Origin: DATGYC01 sp035298385
GTDB lineage: Bacteria; Bacillota; Sulfobacillia; Symbiobacteriales; Symbiobacteriaceae
Direction of reading: 5' to 3'
Length of the DNA: 53,609 nucleotides
NCBI GenBank assembly: GCA_035298385.1
Contig: DATGYC010000040.1
Coordinates: 1-53,609 of the forward strand
In this document: piece after piece, positions 1 through 8,473 of the stretch
Layout of the letters: each line of letters begins with the position of its first letter
Numbering within the stretch: position 1 is the first letter of the stretch
Made by a program: the position numbers and the translations under genes
The notes under the pieces: generated by a model
The model's database searches: none
Seen by the model: the letters and a program-made list of their open reading frames with translations, nothing else
What the model was told of the DNA's origin: nothing

Positions 1-3
1 TAA

Positions 4-888
4 ATGAAGAAGGATGCAAGTGCTACCGTACTAATTGATTGGGTTTCTGCGACTTATGAGAAGTCCGTTGAGTTGTCACAAGTACTAGAAGCATGGACGG
101 CAGAGAATGAATTGCAGCCCTGGTCTAAGGGTGTTGGTGCCTACGGCTATCGAGGATGCCTGAAAAGGGATGATATTAAGGTGTTCCATGATGGACTCTC
201 ACACATGGGGATTCATGTTCAGGTATCAGGTGAGGGATGCCGACAGGCAGAAGCAGAAGGACTAATTCCGCAGAATGATTGGCAGGCATGGTTCAAGACC
301 ATGCTTGCCGAAAGTCCATCGGCTTTCGCTCGAATCCATGTCGCCTTTGACAGTAGATCAGGGGCTTTCACGGTGAGAGACATTAAGCGCAAGGGCGAGA
401 AGGGTCTTTTGGTTACTGCCTTCAAGAAGGGTCTTGAACTTCTGGAGCGTGACCTGCAAACGGGCAAGTGTACGGGCGAAGGGTACATCTTGGGTAAGAA
501 TTCTGATACTCAGGTCGTGTTCTACGATAAGGGTGCAGAGTCCGGCGAGAATGGCCCTTGGGTTCGAGTCGAATTGAGAATGAAAGGTAAGAATGCTCAG
601 GAGTTAGCCCGACACCTAGCGGAGCATGGATTAAGCGGTATTGCGGGTATCCTTAGACGCTATGTTGATGTAAAGAAGGCAGGCAGGAACAAGCAGAAGA
701 GCCGACTAAAGTCGGAGAAGTGGTGGGACGAGTTCCTAGAGAGTGCAGAGCGAATGACCCTCAGCGTAAACCCTTACAAGAGAGAAAAGAAGAATCCAGC
801 CGAATGGGTGAAGAAGTCGGACCTAAGAGAGTTGATTGAGAAGCACGATGGCGATGTTGGGCCACTCCTTGAGATGCTTGGTATGTAA
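4..888 (+). CDS. Replication initiation protein, Rep_trans family
   Basis: A 294-residue protein that resembles the Rep_trans initiators (pT181-like plasmids and integrative elements), which nick a double-stranded origin through a tyrosine to start rolling-circle replication. Visible family landmarks are a DW near the N-terminus (LIDWVSATYE), the HVQVSGEGCRQ segment around residue 75, the ARIHVAFD metal-site-like segment near residue 110, and ILGKNSDTQVVFYDKGAE followed by WVRVELRMKGKNAQ near residues 160-200. ATG at 4 gives the DW its usual place close to the start. The gene is AT-rich compared with everything to its right and is the only gene of the element in view. Function is inferred from motifs only. 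Confidence 0.75.
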   Translation: MKKDASATVLIDWVSATYEKSVELSQVLEAWTAENELQPWSKGVGAYGYRGCLKRDDIKVFHDGLSHMGIHVQVSGEGCRQAEAEGLIPQNDWQAWFKTMLAESPSAFARIHVAFDSRSGAFTVRDIKRKGEKGLLVTAFKKGLELLERDLQTGKCTGEGYILGKNSDTQVVFYDKGAESGENGPWVRVELRMKGKNAQELARHLAEHGLSGIAGILRRYVDVKKAGRNKQKSRLKSEKWWDEFLESAERMTLSVNPYKREKKNPAEWVKKSDLRELIEKHDGDVGPLLEMLGM

Positions 889-1044
889 GTGATTCCCTGT
901 ATAAACGGGGGTGCTGTGTGCATCTAATCACTCATAAAAAGCCCTGAAACCTAGTCCTAGAGCCACTTTGCGGGTTTCTAGAAAAATACGAGTTTCACAC
1001 ACTTTTTACACCAACAGGAACTCTACAACAATAACGAACAACAG

Positions 1045-1080
1045 AGGGAAGGCATGGAGTAAATCCCGCCTTCCCTTTTC
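1045..1080 (+). terminator. Rho-independent terminator inside the integrated element
   Basis: A perfect 9-bp inverted repeat, AGGGAAGGC at 1045-1053 and GCCTTCCCT at 1068-1076, is followed by TTTTC. It lies 157 bases after the rep gene and about 55 bases before the junction with comM, so it may insulate the element from the host gene. Confidence 0.6.
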
Positions 1081-1132
1081 AATCGGGTTTCTTCATATAG
1101 ATGTGTCCTAAGTGTTGGTCCTGACAACGTGA

Positions 1133-2014
1133 CACAACCTCCTCATGATTGGTCCACCGGGTGCGGGCAAGTCATTGCTCGCCCGGACGCTGCCGACCGT
1201 CTTGCCGCCACTCTCGGGAGCAGAGCGTATGGAGGTAAGCCGCATTCATTCGGCGGCAGGACGCCTCCCTGGTGGCGGTCTCCTCTCGACCCGGCCCTTC
1301 CGCTCGCCACATCATTCGGCCTCTCGCGCGGCCCTGCTGGGCGGTGGTGCCCCATGTCGCCCGGGCGAACTCTCGCTGGCCCACCGGGGTGTCCTCTTCC
1401 TCGACGAGCTCCCGGAGTTTGGGCGTGACGTGTTGGAGGGCCTCCGGCAACCGCTCGAGGAGGGCGTGGTCCAGATTGCGCGCAGCCACGGGTCGTACCT
1501 CTTTCCAGCCCGCACACAGTTGGTTGCAGCGGCCAACCCGTGTCCCTGCGGTCATCTGGGGTCTCCCCTGCACCCCTGCTCTTGTCCACCCGCCCTCGCC
1601 CATACCTACTTGGGCCGACTCTCCGGGCCGCTTCTAGACCGATTTGACCTTCAGCTCTTTTTGACGCCGGTTCCCTACGCGGATATCATCGGGACTGGTT
1701 CTAGCGAGTCCTCGGTCGTTGTGGCTAAGCGGGTGACCATCGCCCGCGATCGTCAGCAGGAACGGCTCGGTGAGGGCGGGTGTAATGCCACCATGACTCC
1801 GGCACAGGTTCGTCGCTTCTGTCGCCTGCCAGAGGGGGGAGAGGCCCTCCTGCGTGGAGCGGTCGAGCGACTTGGACTCTCGGTCCGCGCGCACGACCGA
1901 GTCTTGAAGCTCGCCCGAACGATTGCGGACCTGGCCGGCAGCGCCATTGCGGTCGAGCACCTGGCGGAGGCGATTCAGTACAGGTCACTGGATCGGCTTC
2001 GCCCCGGCGCCTGA
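1133..2014 (+). pseudogene. comM: comM (YifB), Mg-chelatase-like AAA+ ATPase, 5' part missing
   Basis: Codes for the C-terminal half to two thirds of ComM, a hexameric AAA+ helicase that extends branch migration during natural transformation. Present are Walker A GPPGAGKS, the FRSPHHSAS segment, Walker B GVLFLDELPEF, ANPCPCGH and the C-terminal Mg_chelatase_C helices ending AIQYRSLDRL. Missing is everything before Walker A, normally about 200 residues. Homology starts at codon His at 1133, immediately after a TGA that belongs to the inserted element. An ATG at 1145 exists but would give a protein starting five residues before the P-loop, with no good ribosome binding site. If the element excises precisely the gene could be restored; here it is most likely inactive. 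dprA, another transformation gene, is nearby at 5172. Confidence 0.85.
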
Positions 2015-2138
2015 GGAGGCTGATCCTTTGGCATGCTAAAGAGGCCGGCGCATGCCGGTTCCGCTTCATCGCCAAGCAGGTGTGACCGCAGCACAGCAGG
2101 AGATGGAGAGAGAGCAGCCAAAGAAGGAGGAACCCAGT

Positions 2139-2387
2139 ATGCCAGGTCAGTACTCGCATGAACACCCTGTCTCCGTTCACCACGGCCCAATGGCCGGAAA
2201 GCGGGGAGAGAGTTGGGAGGCGGATGCGATCCGTCTGGAACAGGAGAACGCAGCCCGTATCGAGAATCCTATGCCCACCCTGCCGAACAAAGAGGTTTCA
2301 AACGCCAAAGGTGACCAGGCTCGCCGCAAGTCGGATGAGGGCACCGTGGATGATGATGCGATCTTTTCGGGTGGCGATACAGTCTAG
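2139..2387 (+). CDS. Hypothetical 82-residue hydrophilic protein
   Basis: I do not recognise it. A strong ribosome binding site AAGGAGG at 2124-2130, eight bases before ATG 2139, fixes the start and shows it is likely translated; an in-frame ATG at 2052 lacks this. The product is short, charged, without membrane segments or cysteines, and ends in an acidic tail (EGTVDDDAIFSGGDTV), which suggests a mostly disordered soluble protein. It is followed by a hairpin and then two small genes on the same strand. Confidence 0.6.
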   Translation: MPGQYSHEHPVSVHHGPMAGKRGESWEADAIRLEQENAARIENPMPTLPNKEVSNAKGDQARRKSDEGTVDDDAIFSGGDTV

Positions 2388-2390
2388 CTC

Positions 2391-2438
2391 GTGCGCCGGT
2401 GGGAGGTCCGCATTCGGGCCTCCCGCGCCACGGCGCAC
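2391..2438 (+). other. Nested inverted repeat between two small genes
   Basis: Outer arms GTGCGCCG (2391-2398) and CGGCGCAC (2431-2438) are perfectly complementary. Inside them GGGAGG (2401-2406) pairs with CCTCCC (2419-2424). There is no T-run, so it is either a Rho-independent terminator of weak type, an mRNA-stabilising 3' structure or an attenuator before the gene at 2467. Confidence 0.5.
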
Positions 2439-2466
2439 ATACACGTAGTGAGAAAGGAGGGGCAGG

Positions 2467-2796
2467 GTGGAGGAGAATGAACTACTGCCCTTGATCCGAG
2501 GGACGGGCGAAGAACTCTATGATGAGGCTGGTCAAATTCTGGGCTATGTGGCTCAGCCCGCTCGTTTCAAACTTGACCGGCCTGCGTTGGCCAGGGGCGG
2601 TTTCCTGGTCGTTACACGTCATGAACTAACTGGGGAGTATGTAGGAACCTTATTCGATGCTCTCCCCCATCCCAAGACGGGGCGCCCCTACCCAGCCGGA
2701 CACTCCGAGGAGCTTTGGCGCACGCCATCCCTTACCGAAGCGATCCGGTTGACTCAGGCCGAGTTGGCGCAATCGGAAGGGGTCAGCCACGCATGA
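2467..2796 (+). CDS. Hypothetical 109-residue protein upstream of a TusA-like gene
   Basis: Not recognised. GTG start at 2467 follows GAAAGGAGGGGCAGG, a good ribosome binding site. The sequence is mixed alpha/beta in character with segments such as GQILGYVAQPARF and GGFLVVTRHELTGEYVGTLFDALP, no membrane segment and no cysteine. Its TGA overlaps the ATG of the next gene (ATGA at 2793-2796), so the two are translationally coupled and may act together in sulfur transfer; that link rests on position only. Confidence 0.6.
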   Translation: MEENELLPLIRGTGEELYDEAGQILGYVAQPARFKLDRPALARGGFLVVTRHELTGEYVGTLFDALPHPKTGRPYPAGHSEELWRTPSLTEAIRLTQAELAQSEGVSHA

Positions 2797-3041
2797 GTCT
2801 GCCGGCCCGCTCTGACCGTGAGTTGAACCTGTTTGGTGATGTCTGTCCGATCACCTTCGCGAAGACCAAGATCGCCTTGGAGGAGATGATGATCGGGCAG
2901 GTTCTCTGCGTTCTCCTTGATTGGGAGCCGGCTACCCGTAACGTCCCTAAGTCCGTTGAACTTTATGGGGATGAAGTTCTGGCTCTCCAGCCGATGGATT
3001 CAGGTGGGTGGGCCGTTTGGATCCGTAAACGAGTTGAATAG
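2793..3041 (+). CDS. TusA-family sulfur carrier/transferase-like protein
   Basis: An 82-residue protein of the TusA/SirA/YeeD type. The family carries sulfur as a persulfide on a conserved cysteine, for tRNA thiolation or other sulfur trafficking. Visible: LNLFGDVCPITFAKTKIALEEM, which matches the pattern G-x-x-CP-x-x followed by KTK-x-A-L, and then a Gly-Val-Leu strand and a final beta strand with GGWAVWIRKRVE. The second Pro of the classical CPxP is Thr here, a variant I know from Firmicutes homologues. The ATG overlaps the upstream stop. The last 42 bases overlap the 3' end of the convergent hydrolase gene. Confidence 0.75.
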   Translation: MSLPARSDRELNLFGDVCPITFAKTKIALEEMMIGQVLCVLLDWEPATRNVPKSVELYGDEVLALQPMDSGGWAVWIRKRVE

Positions 3042-3899
3042 ACCCAGTTCGCGCCAAAACCCGGCAAGCGCGGCCGTAAACGCCTCCGGATTCTCCTCAG
3101 GCGGCGAGTGTCCACATTGAGATACAACCTCCAGGCGACTATGTGGAAGCGTCTGCAGCAACCGTTGCCCGTGCACCAAGGGGATCCATGGGTCCTCTTG
3201 ACCCCACAGAAGTAGGGCTGGATGGTTTACCCGACCAATCTCAGCGCTAGTGGCACCAAAATCGATCTCAAGTAGCATGCGGGCCATCGTCCGGCTGGCG
3301 CGCGGCAGGCGCCCCGGTAGAAGGTAGGCGCCCAGATCGGTGGCGTCCATCTTACCGCCGTAATAGGCTTCCCGCATTGCCTTGCCAGCAAAGCGTCGAT
3401 TAGCCACGAGAAGCCGGATCATTAGTCGTCCCAGTAGGGGCGTCGCGAGCAACCGCCGCTCCCAACCCGACGATGCCCGTTGTACATAACCCGCAGATGA
3501 GGCCAACACAAGCCCGCGCACTCGCTCCGGATAGCGTAGCGCGACCCGAAGGGCGACTTCGCCGCCCATGGAGTGTCCGCAAAGGACGGCACGCTCTAGG
3601 CCCATCTCATCCATCAACTGCACGAGAAGCTCTGCCTGGGCCCAGAGGTCCAGGGGCTTGCTGGGCAGGCGCTCCGTCATACCGAAGCCGCGCAGGTCCG
3701 GTGCGATCACCCAAGCAAATTGGCTCAGGCCAGGGATCACCTTCCGCCAGAAGTATGACCAGACAAAGAAACCATGGATCAAGAGAAGGGGTTCCCCTTG
3801 CCCGGCCTCTACAAGGTGGAGATGCTCATCGCCGACCTGGATCCAGCGGCCTTGCCAGTTCAGACCACTCCTGGTTAGATGACGGGTGCAGGCCTGCAT
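3000..3899 (-). CDS. Alpha/beta hydrolase
   Basis: A soluble alpha/beta-hydrolase-fold enzyme of about 299 residues; substrate unknown. Visible are the oxyanion region LLLIHGFFVWSYFW, the DLRGFGMTERL turn, the nucleophile elbow GHSMGG, the acid region LLLWGQEDPWIP and the catalytic His in CGHSPPEENPEAF, so the Ser-Asp-His triad is complete. A cap domain rich in Arg and Leu lies between nucleophile and acid. Start: ATG at 3899 has AGGAG six bases upstream; a TTG at 3917 would add six residues and also has a G-rich site, so it cannot be excluded. It is divergent from the peptidase at 3971, and its 3' end overlaps tusA by 42 bases. Confidence 0.8.
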   Translation of the reverse strand: MQACTRHLTRSGLNWQGRWIQVGDEHLHLVEAGQGEPLLLIHGFFVWSYFWRKVIPGLSQFAWVIAPDLRGFGMTERLPSKPLDLWAQAELLVQLMDEMGLERAVLCGHSMGGEVALRVALRYPERVRGLVLASSAGYVQRASSGWERRLLATPLLGRLMIRLLVANRRFAGKAMREAYYGGKMDATDLGAYLLPGRLPRASRTMARMLLEIDFGATSAEIGRVNHPALLLWGQEDPWIPLVHGQRLLQTLPHSRLEVVSQCGHSPPEENPEAFTAALAGFWRELGLFNSFTDPNGPPT

Positions 3900-3970
3900 A
3901 TAGCTCTCCTGAGGCAATGTAGATCGCCCCTCCCGCGAAGTCTTCCGTGTACCTTGGTTCTAAGACGAAG

Positions 3971-5137
3971 ATGGGGGTGGACTCGGTGCGCCAGACTGTT
4001 GAACCCATGGCCGAGCGAATGCTTGAATTGGCACGGGTTGCCCAGCCCTTGGTCGTTCGTGAGATCCTCCAGATCTGTCCAATCGCGGCCCCGACCTTTG
4101 CGGAAGAGGCGAGGGCTCGTTACGTGGCCCAGCGGTTTCGGGAGTTCGGTCTGACCGAAGTGCACGTCGACTCGATCTGGAATGTGGTGGCCCGGGTACG
4201 CGGGAAGGGTACCGGACCGACGATCCTCTTCGCCGCCCATCTGGATACGGTCTTCCCGGCTGAGACCGATCTGCGAGTCAAGATGGAGGGGGAGATGCTG
4301 CGGGCGCCCGGCGTAGGCGACAACACCGCTGCCGTGGCAGTCCTCCTGCACGTAGCCCGTCTGCTCAATCAAGGCGAGCTTCTCCCTGATGGAGATGTGA
4401 TCCTGGCAGCGACGGTTGGGGAGGAAGGTCTTGGAAACCTGCGCGGCATCCGGGTGGTGTTGGATGGCATTGGCAAGGATGCCGAGTACGTCATCCCGCT
4501 AGATGGCTCGCTGGGCGGGCTCGTCGCCCAAGGTGTGGCGAGCCGAAGGTGGCGCCTGCAAGTGACAGCTGAGGGAGGACACTCCTGGGGCGCGTTTGGC
4601 GCTCCGTCGGCCATCCATGCCCTGGGGCGCATGATCGCAGCCATTAGTGAGGTCAGGGTGCCCTCAGCGCCCAAGACCACCTTCAACGTCGGGCTCATCC
4701 GTGGTGGAACCTCGGTCAATACCATCGCCGCTGAGGCGGAGGCGGTGATCGATCTCCGCTCGCTCTCAACGGATGAGCTTCGCCGGCTGGAAGAGCGGGT
4801 GAAACGGTCTGTCTCCCAACTGGCGACGGAGACCGGCACGTTTGTGAAGTGGGAACTCATCGGGGATCGTCCCGGTGGCTCCATTCCGACGGATCATGCC
4901 CTCTGCCAGTTCGTTCGGTCCGTACACGAGAGGCTCTCGATTCCGACAAGGGCGTACGCTTCCTCCACTGACGGCAACGTCCCACTCTCCCGTGGCATCC
5001 CGGCCGTTACTGTAGGGGTCACCCTCGGCGGCAATGGTCATCGCCTGGATGAGTACATACACACGACCCCTCTGATCAAGGGGCTAGCACAAATTTTGCT
5101 TCTGGTCGATGGTGCCGCGGCTCTGCCAAGGCGTTAG
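3971..5137 (+). CDS. M20-family zinc metallopeptidase (PepT-like)
   Basis: Likely a cytosolic di-zinc amino- or tripeptidase or amidohydrolase of family M20. Metal ligands and catalytic residues are visible in order: AAHLDTVFP (His and Asp), GVGDNTAA (bridging Asp), VGEEGLGN (catalytic Glu and ligand Glu), a PLDGS Asp, a dimerisation domain starting near RRWRLQVTAEGGHSWGAFG, and the C-terminal GNGHRLDEYIHTT with the last His ligand. About 388 residues, normal for the family. The start is uncertain: ATG 3971, GTG 3947 and ATG 4008 are in frame and none has a good ribosome binding site. Only about 70 bases separate it from the divergent hydrolase, so the promoters would overlap. Confidence 0.78.
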   Translation: MGVDSVRQTVEPMAERMLELARVAQPLVVREILQICPIAAPTFAEEARARYVAQRFREFGLTEVHVDSIWNVVARVRGKGTGPTILFAAHLDTVFPAETDLRVKMEGEMLRAPGVGDNTAAVAVLLHVARLLNQGELLPDGDVILAATVGEEGLGNLRGIRVVLDGIGKDAEYVIPLDGSLGGLVAQGVASRRWRLQVTAEGGHSWGAFGAPSAIHALGRMIAAISEVRVPSAPKTTFNVGLIRGGTSVNTIAAEAEAVIDLRSLSTDELRRLEERVKRSVSQLATETGTFVKWELIGDRPGGSIPTDHALCQFVRSVHERLSIPTRAYASSTDGNVPLSRGIPAVTVGVTLGGNGHRLDEYIHTTPLIKGLAQILLLVDGAAALPRR

Positions 5138-5171
5138 GTGGTCTTGCACAGGGAAGGGGCGACGGGCCTGC

Positions 5172-6281
5172 ATGGGGGAGTCGATTCGCTGGTTGGTGAT
5201 GGCTCAGGCTGAGGGTGTGGGGCGTCGTCGTCTCGCCACGCTCATGGCTGCGGTTCCGGACCCGGTTGCCGCTTGGCGCCTGACCGCATCGGAATTGGCC
5301 GCCCTGGAGGGCTGGAGCCGTCCGGTGGCTAGTAATCTGGTTGCCGCACGCCAGAGCCCGGTCGCTTGGGCTCGGGCTGAGGCCGATTGGCGGGCAGCTG
5401 AGCGCGCTGGACTCCAACTCATCGCCCTTGCGAGTCCGCATTACCCGCGTCGTCTACGCCTGATTCCAGACCCACCGCCGCTCCTCTATCAGGCGGGCCC
5501 CGGCGTGCCGGATGATCGTCCAGCCATCGCCATCGTGGGCACTCGTAAGCCAACTCCGTATGGCCTCTCGGTCGCAGAACGGTTCGGCGCCGACCTGGCG
5601 GCAGCAGGGGCAGTCGTGATCTCTGGCCTAGCCCTTGGCATCGATAGCGCAGCCCACAGGGGCGCCCTGCGGGTCGGCGGTCTCTCGGTCGCCGTGCTGG
5701 GCACCGGCGCCGATGTACCCTACCCGCGAGCCTCTACGGCGCTCTATCGCCGCTTGGTCGAGACCGGGGCGGTACTCTCGGAGCTGCCCCCCGGAACGGG
5801 TGCTCGAGCCGAGGCCTTCCCCGAACGGAATCGGATCATCTCGGGCTTGGCCGATGCAATCGTTGTGGTCGAAGCAGGGGAGCGATCGGGTACCCTGATC
5901 ACGGTCCAGTCGGCCCTTGAGCAGGGGCGGGAGGTCTTCGCTGTACCTGGGCCAGTCTGGAGTCCGATGTCCGTCGGTCCGCATCGCTTGCTTGGTGAGG
6001 GGGCAGCCCTTGGGCTTTCAGCGACGCAGATTCTGGCGGAGTTGGGCCTGGAGGCTACCATGAACCGGCATGCGCCGCCCAATCTCGGTCCCGAAGAGGC
6101 TCAACTGTTGGCCTGGATGGGTGATGGGCCCTGGACAGCGGGGGCCCTGGTACAGGCCACAGGGCTGTCCCCTGCCGAGGTGCAGGCCCGCCTCACCCTG
6201 CTTGCAGTACGGGGGCTCGTGCAGATTTTGCCAGGAGGTCAATTCCTTCGGGTTGGCGAAACGGGCGCAATCGGTGTATAG
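5172..6281 (+). CDS. dprA: DNA-processing protein DprA (Smf)
   Basis: DprA loads RecA on incoming single-stranded DNA during natural transformation. The 369-residue protein has an N-terminal helical (SAM-like) part, then the Rossmann core: AIVGTRKPTPYG, VISGLALGIDSAAHRGAL, VAVLGTGADVPYP, FPERNRIISGLADAIVVVEAG, SGTLITVQSALEQGREVFAVPGP. A C-terminal winged helix (residues about 300-365, EEAQLLAWMGDGPWTAGALVQATGLSPAEVQARL) completes the usual three-part architecture. ATG at 5172 was chosen because it leaves the family-typical N-terminus; upstream in-frame codons add no conserved sequence. It sits before topA as in many Firmicutes. The other competence-associated gene in the window, comM, is interrupted. 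Confidence 0.92.
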   Translation: MGESIRWLVMAQAEGVGRRRLATLMAAVPDPVAAWRLTASELAALEGWSRPVASNLVAARQSPVAWARAEADWRAAERAGLQLIALASPHYPRRLRLIPDPPPLLYQAGPGVPDDRPAIAIVGTRKPTPYGLSVAERFGADLAAAGAVVISGLALGIDSAAHRGALRVGGLSVAVLGTGADVPYPRASTALYRRLVETGAVLSELPPGTGARAEAFPERNRIISGLADAIVVVEAGERSGTLITVQSALEQGREVFAVPGPVWSPMSVGPHRLLGEGAALGLSATQILAELGLEATMNRHAPPNLGPEEAQLLAWMGDGPWTAGALVQATGLSPAEVQARLTLLAVRGLVQILPGGQFLRVGETGAIGV

Positions 6282-6282
6282 T
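6253..6282 (+). promoter_or_regulatory. Candidate sigma-A promoter for topA
   Basis: TTGGCG at 6253-6258 and TATAGT at 6277-6282 are separated by 18 bases. The -10 overlaps the dprA stop codon, about 60 bases before the topA start. Confidence 0.5.
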
Positions 6283-6343
6283 TTCAGCATAGCCACCCCG
6301 TGTGCGGTCTGGGGTGCGTACGTGTCACGGGGGTGTCAACTGG

Positions 6344-8473
6344 TTGGCCAAGAACCTTATTATTGTGGAATCCCCGGCGAAGGCCAAGACCATTGAGAAG
6401 TTTTTGGGTAGAAATTACACGGTGAAGGCCTCCATGGGCCATGTCCGTGACCTGCCCAAAAGCCAGTTGGGGGTCGACGTAGAAGCCGGTTTTTCCCCCA
6501 AGTACATTACCATCCGCGGCAAGGGCGAGGTTCTCAAGGAGTTGCGCGAAGCAGCAAAGAAGGCTGACAAGATCCTTCTCGCAACCGACCCTGATCGCGA
6601 GGGTGAGGCGATCTCCTGGCACTTGGCTGAACTCCTGAAGATTGAAGGAGATCAGCCGGTTCGCATTGAGTTTCACGAAATCACAAAGGACGCCATTCAG
6701 CGGGCGATCAAGAAGCCGCGCCCGATCGCATCGGCTCGTGTCGATGCGCAGCAGGCGCGGCGTATCCTGGATCGTTTGGTTGGGTACAAGCTCTCACCGC
6801 TCCTCTGGCGCAAGGTGCGCCGGGGACTGTCGGCGGGACGGGTCCAGTCAGTTGCCGTTCGGTTGATCGTCGACCGGGACCGGGAGATTGACGCGTTCGT
6901 GGCCGAAGAGTACTGGACCCTAGGTGCAAAGGTGGCTGCCGCCAGTGGCACCTCCTTTGAGGCGCGGTACGCTGGTCTGGCTGAGGGGCGGCGCGGACTC
7001 GCCAACGAGGCGGAGACGAACGCTGTGATGGCCGCAGTGCAGGGGAGCCCCATCGTCGTCAAAGCTGTGAAGCGGCGAGAGAAGCGGCGCAATCCCGCTT
7101 TCCCGTTCACGACCTCAAACCTTCAGCAAGAGGCGGCCCGCAAGCTCGGTTTTACTGTGCGGCGAACGATGTCGATCGCCCAGCAGCTCTATGAAGGTCT
7201 GGATTTGGGTGAGGCAGGGACGACCGGCCTTGTTACCTATATCCGTACCGACTCCACCCGTATTGCTGCGGAGGCGGAGGAGGCTGCAAGAGCCTACATT
7301 CTCGCAACATGGGGTGAGGAGTATAACGCTCCTACCCACCGCGAAGCGGAGAAGCGTGCGGGGGAGCAGGGCGCCCATGAGGCGATCCGCCCCACGGTGG
7401 TCGAGCGGACACCGGAGTCCGTTAAGTCTTTCCTGACCTCTGATCAATACAAGCTTTACAAGCTAGTCTGGGACCGGTTCGTCGCATCCCAGATGGCCCC
7501 TGCTGTGATGGATACCGTCACTGCCGACCTGCTCGTAGCCGAGGTCCCCTTCCGAGCCTCAGGGCAGACCATGAAGTTCCCGGGCTTTATGAAGATCTAC
7601 ACCGAAGGTTCGGATGAAGAGAGCGGTGAGCGCGAGGAGGAGGGCGTCCTTCCTGAACTAGTCGAAGGGCAGAGCCTGACGCTCCTTGACCTCCTGCCCA
7701 AACAGCACTTTACTCAGCCGCCGCCCCGCTTCTCCGAAGCGATGCTGGTCAAGGCGTTGGAGGAGCGCGGAATCGGGCGCCCTTCCACCTACGTGCCGAT
7801 CATCGAGACGATCCAGGCACGTGGCTACGTGGAGAAAGAGGAGAAGCGCTTCCGGGCCACAGAACTGGGCCGAAAGGTCATCCAGATCCTCACTGAGTAC
7901 TTCCCTTCCATCATTGACGTTGCGTTCACGGCGCAGATGGAACAGTCCCTCGACCAGGTCGAGGAGGGCGGCCAGGAATGGCAGCGCGTCCTGGGCGAAT
8001 TCTTCGCGCCCTTTGAGCAAACCCTCAAAGAGGCGGAGGAGAAGGTCGGCGGCTTTGAACTAGAGGATGAAGAGTCGGACGTCGATTGTGACAAGTGCGG
8101 CCGACGCATGGTGATCAAGTGGGGTCGTTTTGGTAAGTTCCTAGCCTGCCCGGGCTTTCCTGAGTGCCGGAACACAAAGCCCCTCTTGGAGGAGACCGGC
8201 GTCACTTGCCCGCAGTGCGGTGAAGGCAAGATCGTGGAGCGCAAGGCGAAAAAGGGAAGCCGGAAATTCTACGGTTGCTCCCGTTACCCTGACTGTGAGT
8301 TTATCTCATGGGAGAAGCCGGTGGCCCGCCCTTGTCCAGAATGTGGCGCAAGCTTCCTCGTCCTCAAGAAAGTGAAGGAGATTGGGCCAGCGCTCGTCTG
8401 TAAGACCGAGGGTTGCAGCTATGTAGAGGCAGCTCCCGAAATGAACGATGCGGAAGAGGGAAACGTGTCATGA
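6344..8473 (+). CDS. topA: DNA topoisomerase I (type IA)
   Basis: Relaxes negatively supercoiled DNA by nicking one strand through a 5'-phosphotyrosine. About 709 residues. The TOPRIM domain starts at once (NLIIVESPAKAKTIEKFLG) and contains the DPDREGEAISWHL acidic motif. The active-site Tyr is about residue 299 in TYIRTDSTRI. Three C-terminal zinc ribbons follow, starting at CDKCGRRM, CPQCGEGK and CPECGASF, each with four cysteines. Start: TTG at 6344 gives the family-typical AKNLIIVESP start and has a GGGGGTG-like site; the GTG at 6302 would add 14 unconserved residues. Its stop overlaps the trmFO start (ATGA). Confidence 0.95.
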   Translation: MAKNLIIVESPAKAKTIEKFLGRNYTVKASMGHVRDLPKSQLGVDVEAGFSPKYITIRGKGEVLKELREAAKKADKILLATDPDREGEAISWHLAELLKIEGDQPVRIEFHEITKDAIQRAIKKPRPIASARVDAQQARRILDRLVGYKLSPLLWRKVRRGLSAGRVQSVAVRLIVDRDREIDAFVAEEYWTLGAKVAAASGTSFEARYAGLAEGRRGLANEAETNAVMAAVQGSPIVVKAVKRREKRRNPAFPFTTSNLQQEAARKLGFTVRRTMSIAQQLYEGLDLGEAGTTGLVTYIRTDSTRIAAEAEEAARAYILATWGEEYNAPTHREAEKRAGEQGAHEAIRPTVVERTPESVKSFLTSDQYKLYKLVWDRFVASQMAPAVMDTVTADLLVAEVPFRASGQTMKFPGFMKIYTEGSDEESGEREEEGVLPELVEGQSLTLLDLLPKQHFTQPPPRFSEAMLVKALEERGIGRPSTYVPIIETIQARGYVEKEEKRFRATELGRKVIQILTEYFPSIIDVAFTAQMEQSLDQVEEGGQEWQRVLGEFFAPFEQTLKEAEEKVGGFELEDEESDVDCDKCGRRMVIKWGRFGKFLACPGFPECRNTKPLLEETGVTCPQCGEGKIVERKAKKGSRKFYGCSRYPDCEFISWEKPVARPCPECGASFLVLKKVKEIGPALVCKTEGCSYVEAAPEMNDAEEGNVS

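Larger units (their letters stand above)
1..1132. mobile_element. Right end of an integrated element with RCR-type Rep, inserted in comM
   Basis: The stretch holds a rolling-circle-type initiator gene and a 244-base non-coding tail, then stops where comM homology begins. A TGA at 1130-1132 lies directly before the codons for HNLLMIGPPGAGKS at 1133, so comM sequence resumes in the middle of the gene. Composition differs from the rest: the first 60 bases are 40% G+C by hand count, while flanking genes are clearly G+C rich. The left end, integrase and any second att site lie outside the window, so the class of element (integrative mobilizable element, integrated plasmid or phage remnant) is undecided. 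I saw no integrase or relaxase in the visible part. Confidence 0.7.

Noticed and set aside
889..1132. A tRNA gene or att site with a direct repeat at the element border.
   Set aside because: No cloverleaf or CCA end seen, and the second copy needed for a direct repeat lies outside the window.
1145..2014. comM taken as an intact gene starting at ATG 1145.
   Set aside because: It would start five residues before the P-loop and lack the family's N-terminal domain; no ribosome binding site lies upstream.
2041..2060. CCGGC-GCAT-GCCGG as a terminator after comM.
   Set aside because: Only five pairs and no T-run; too weak to call.
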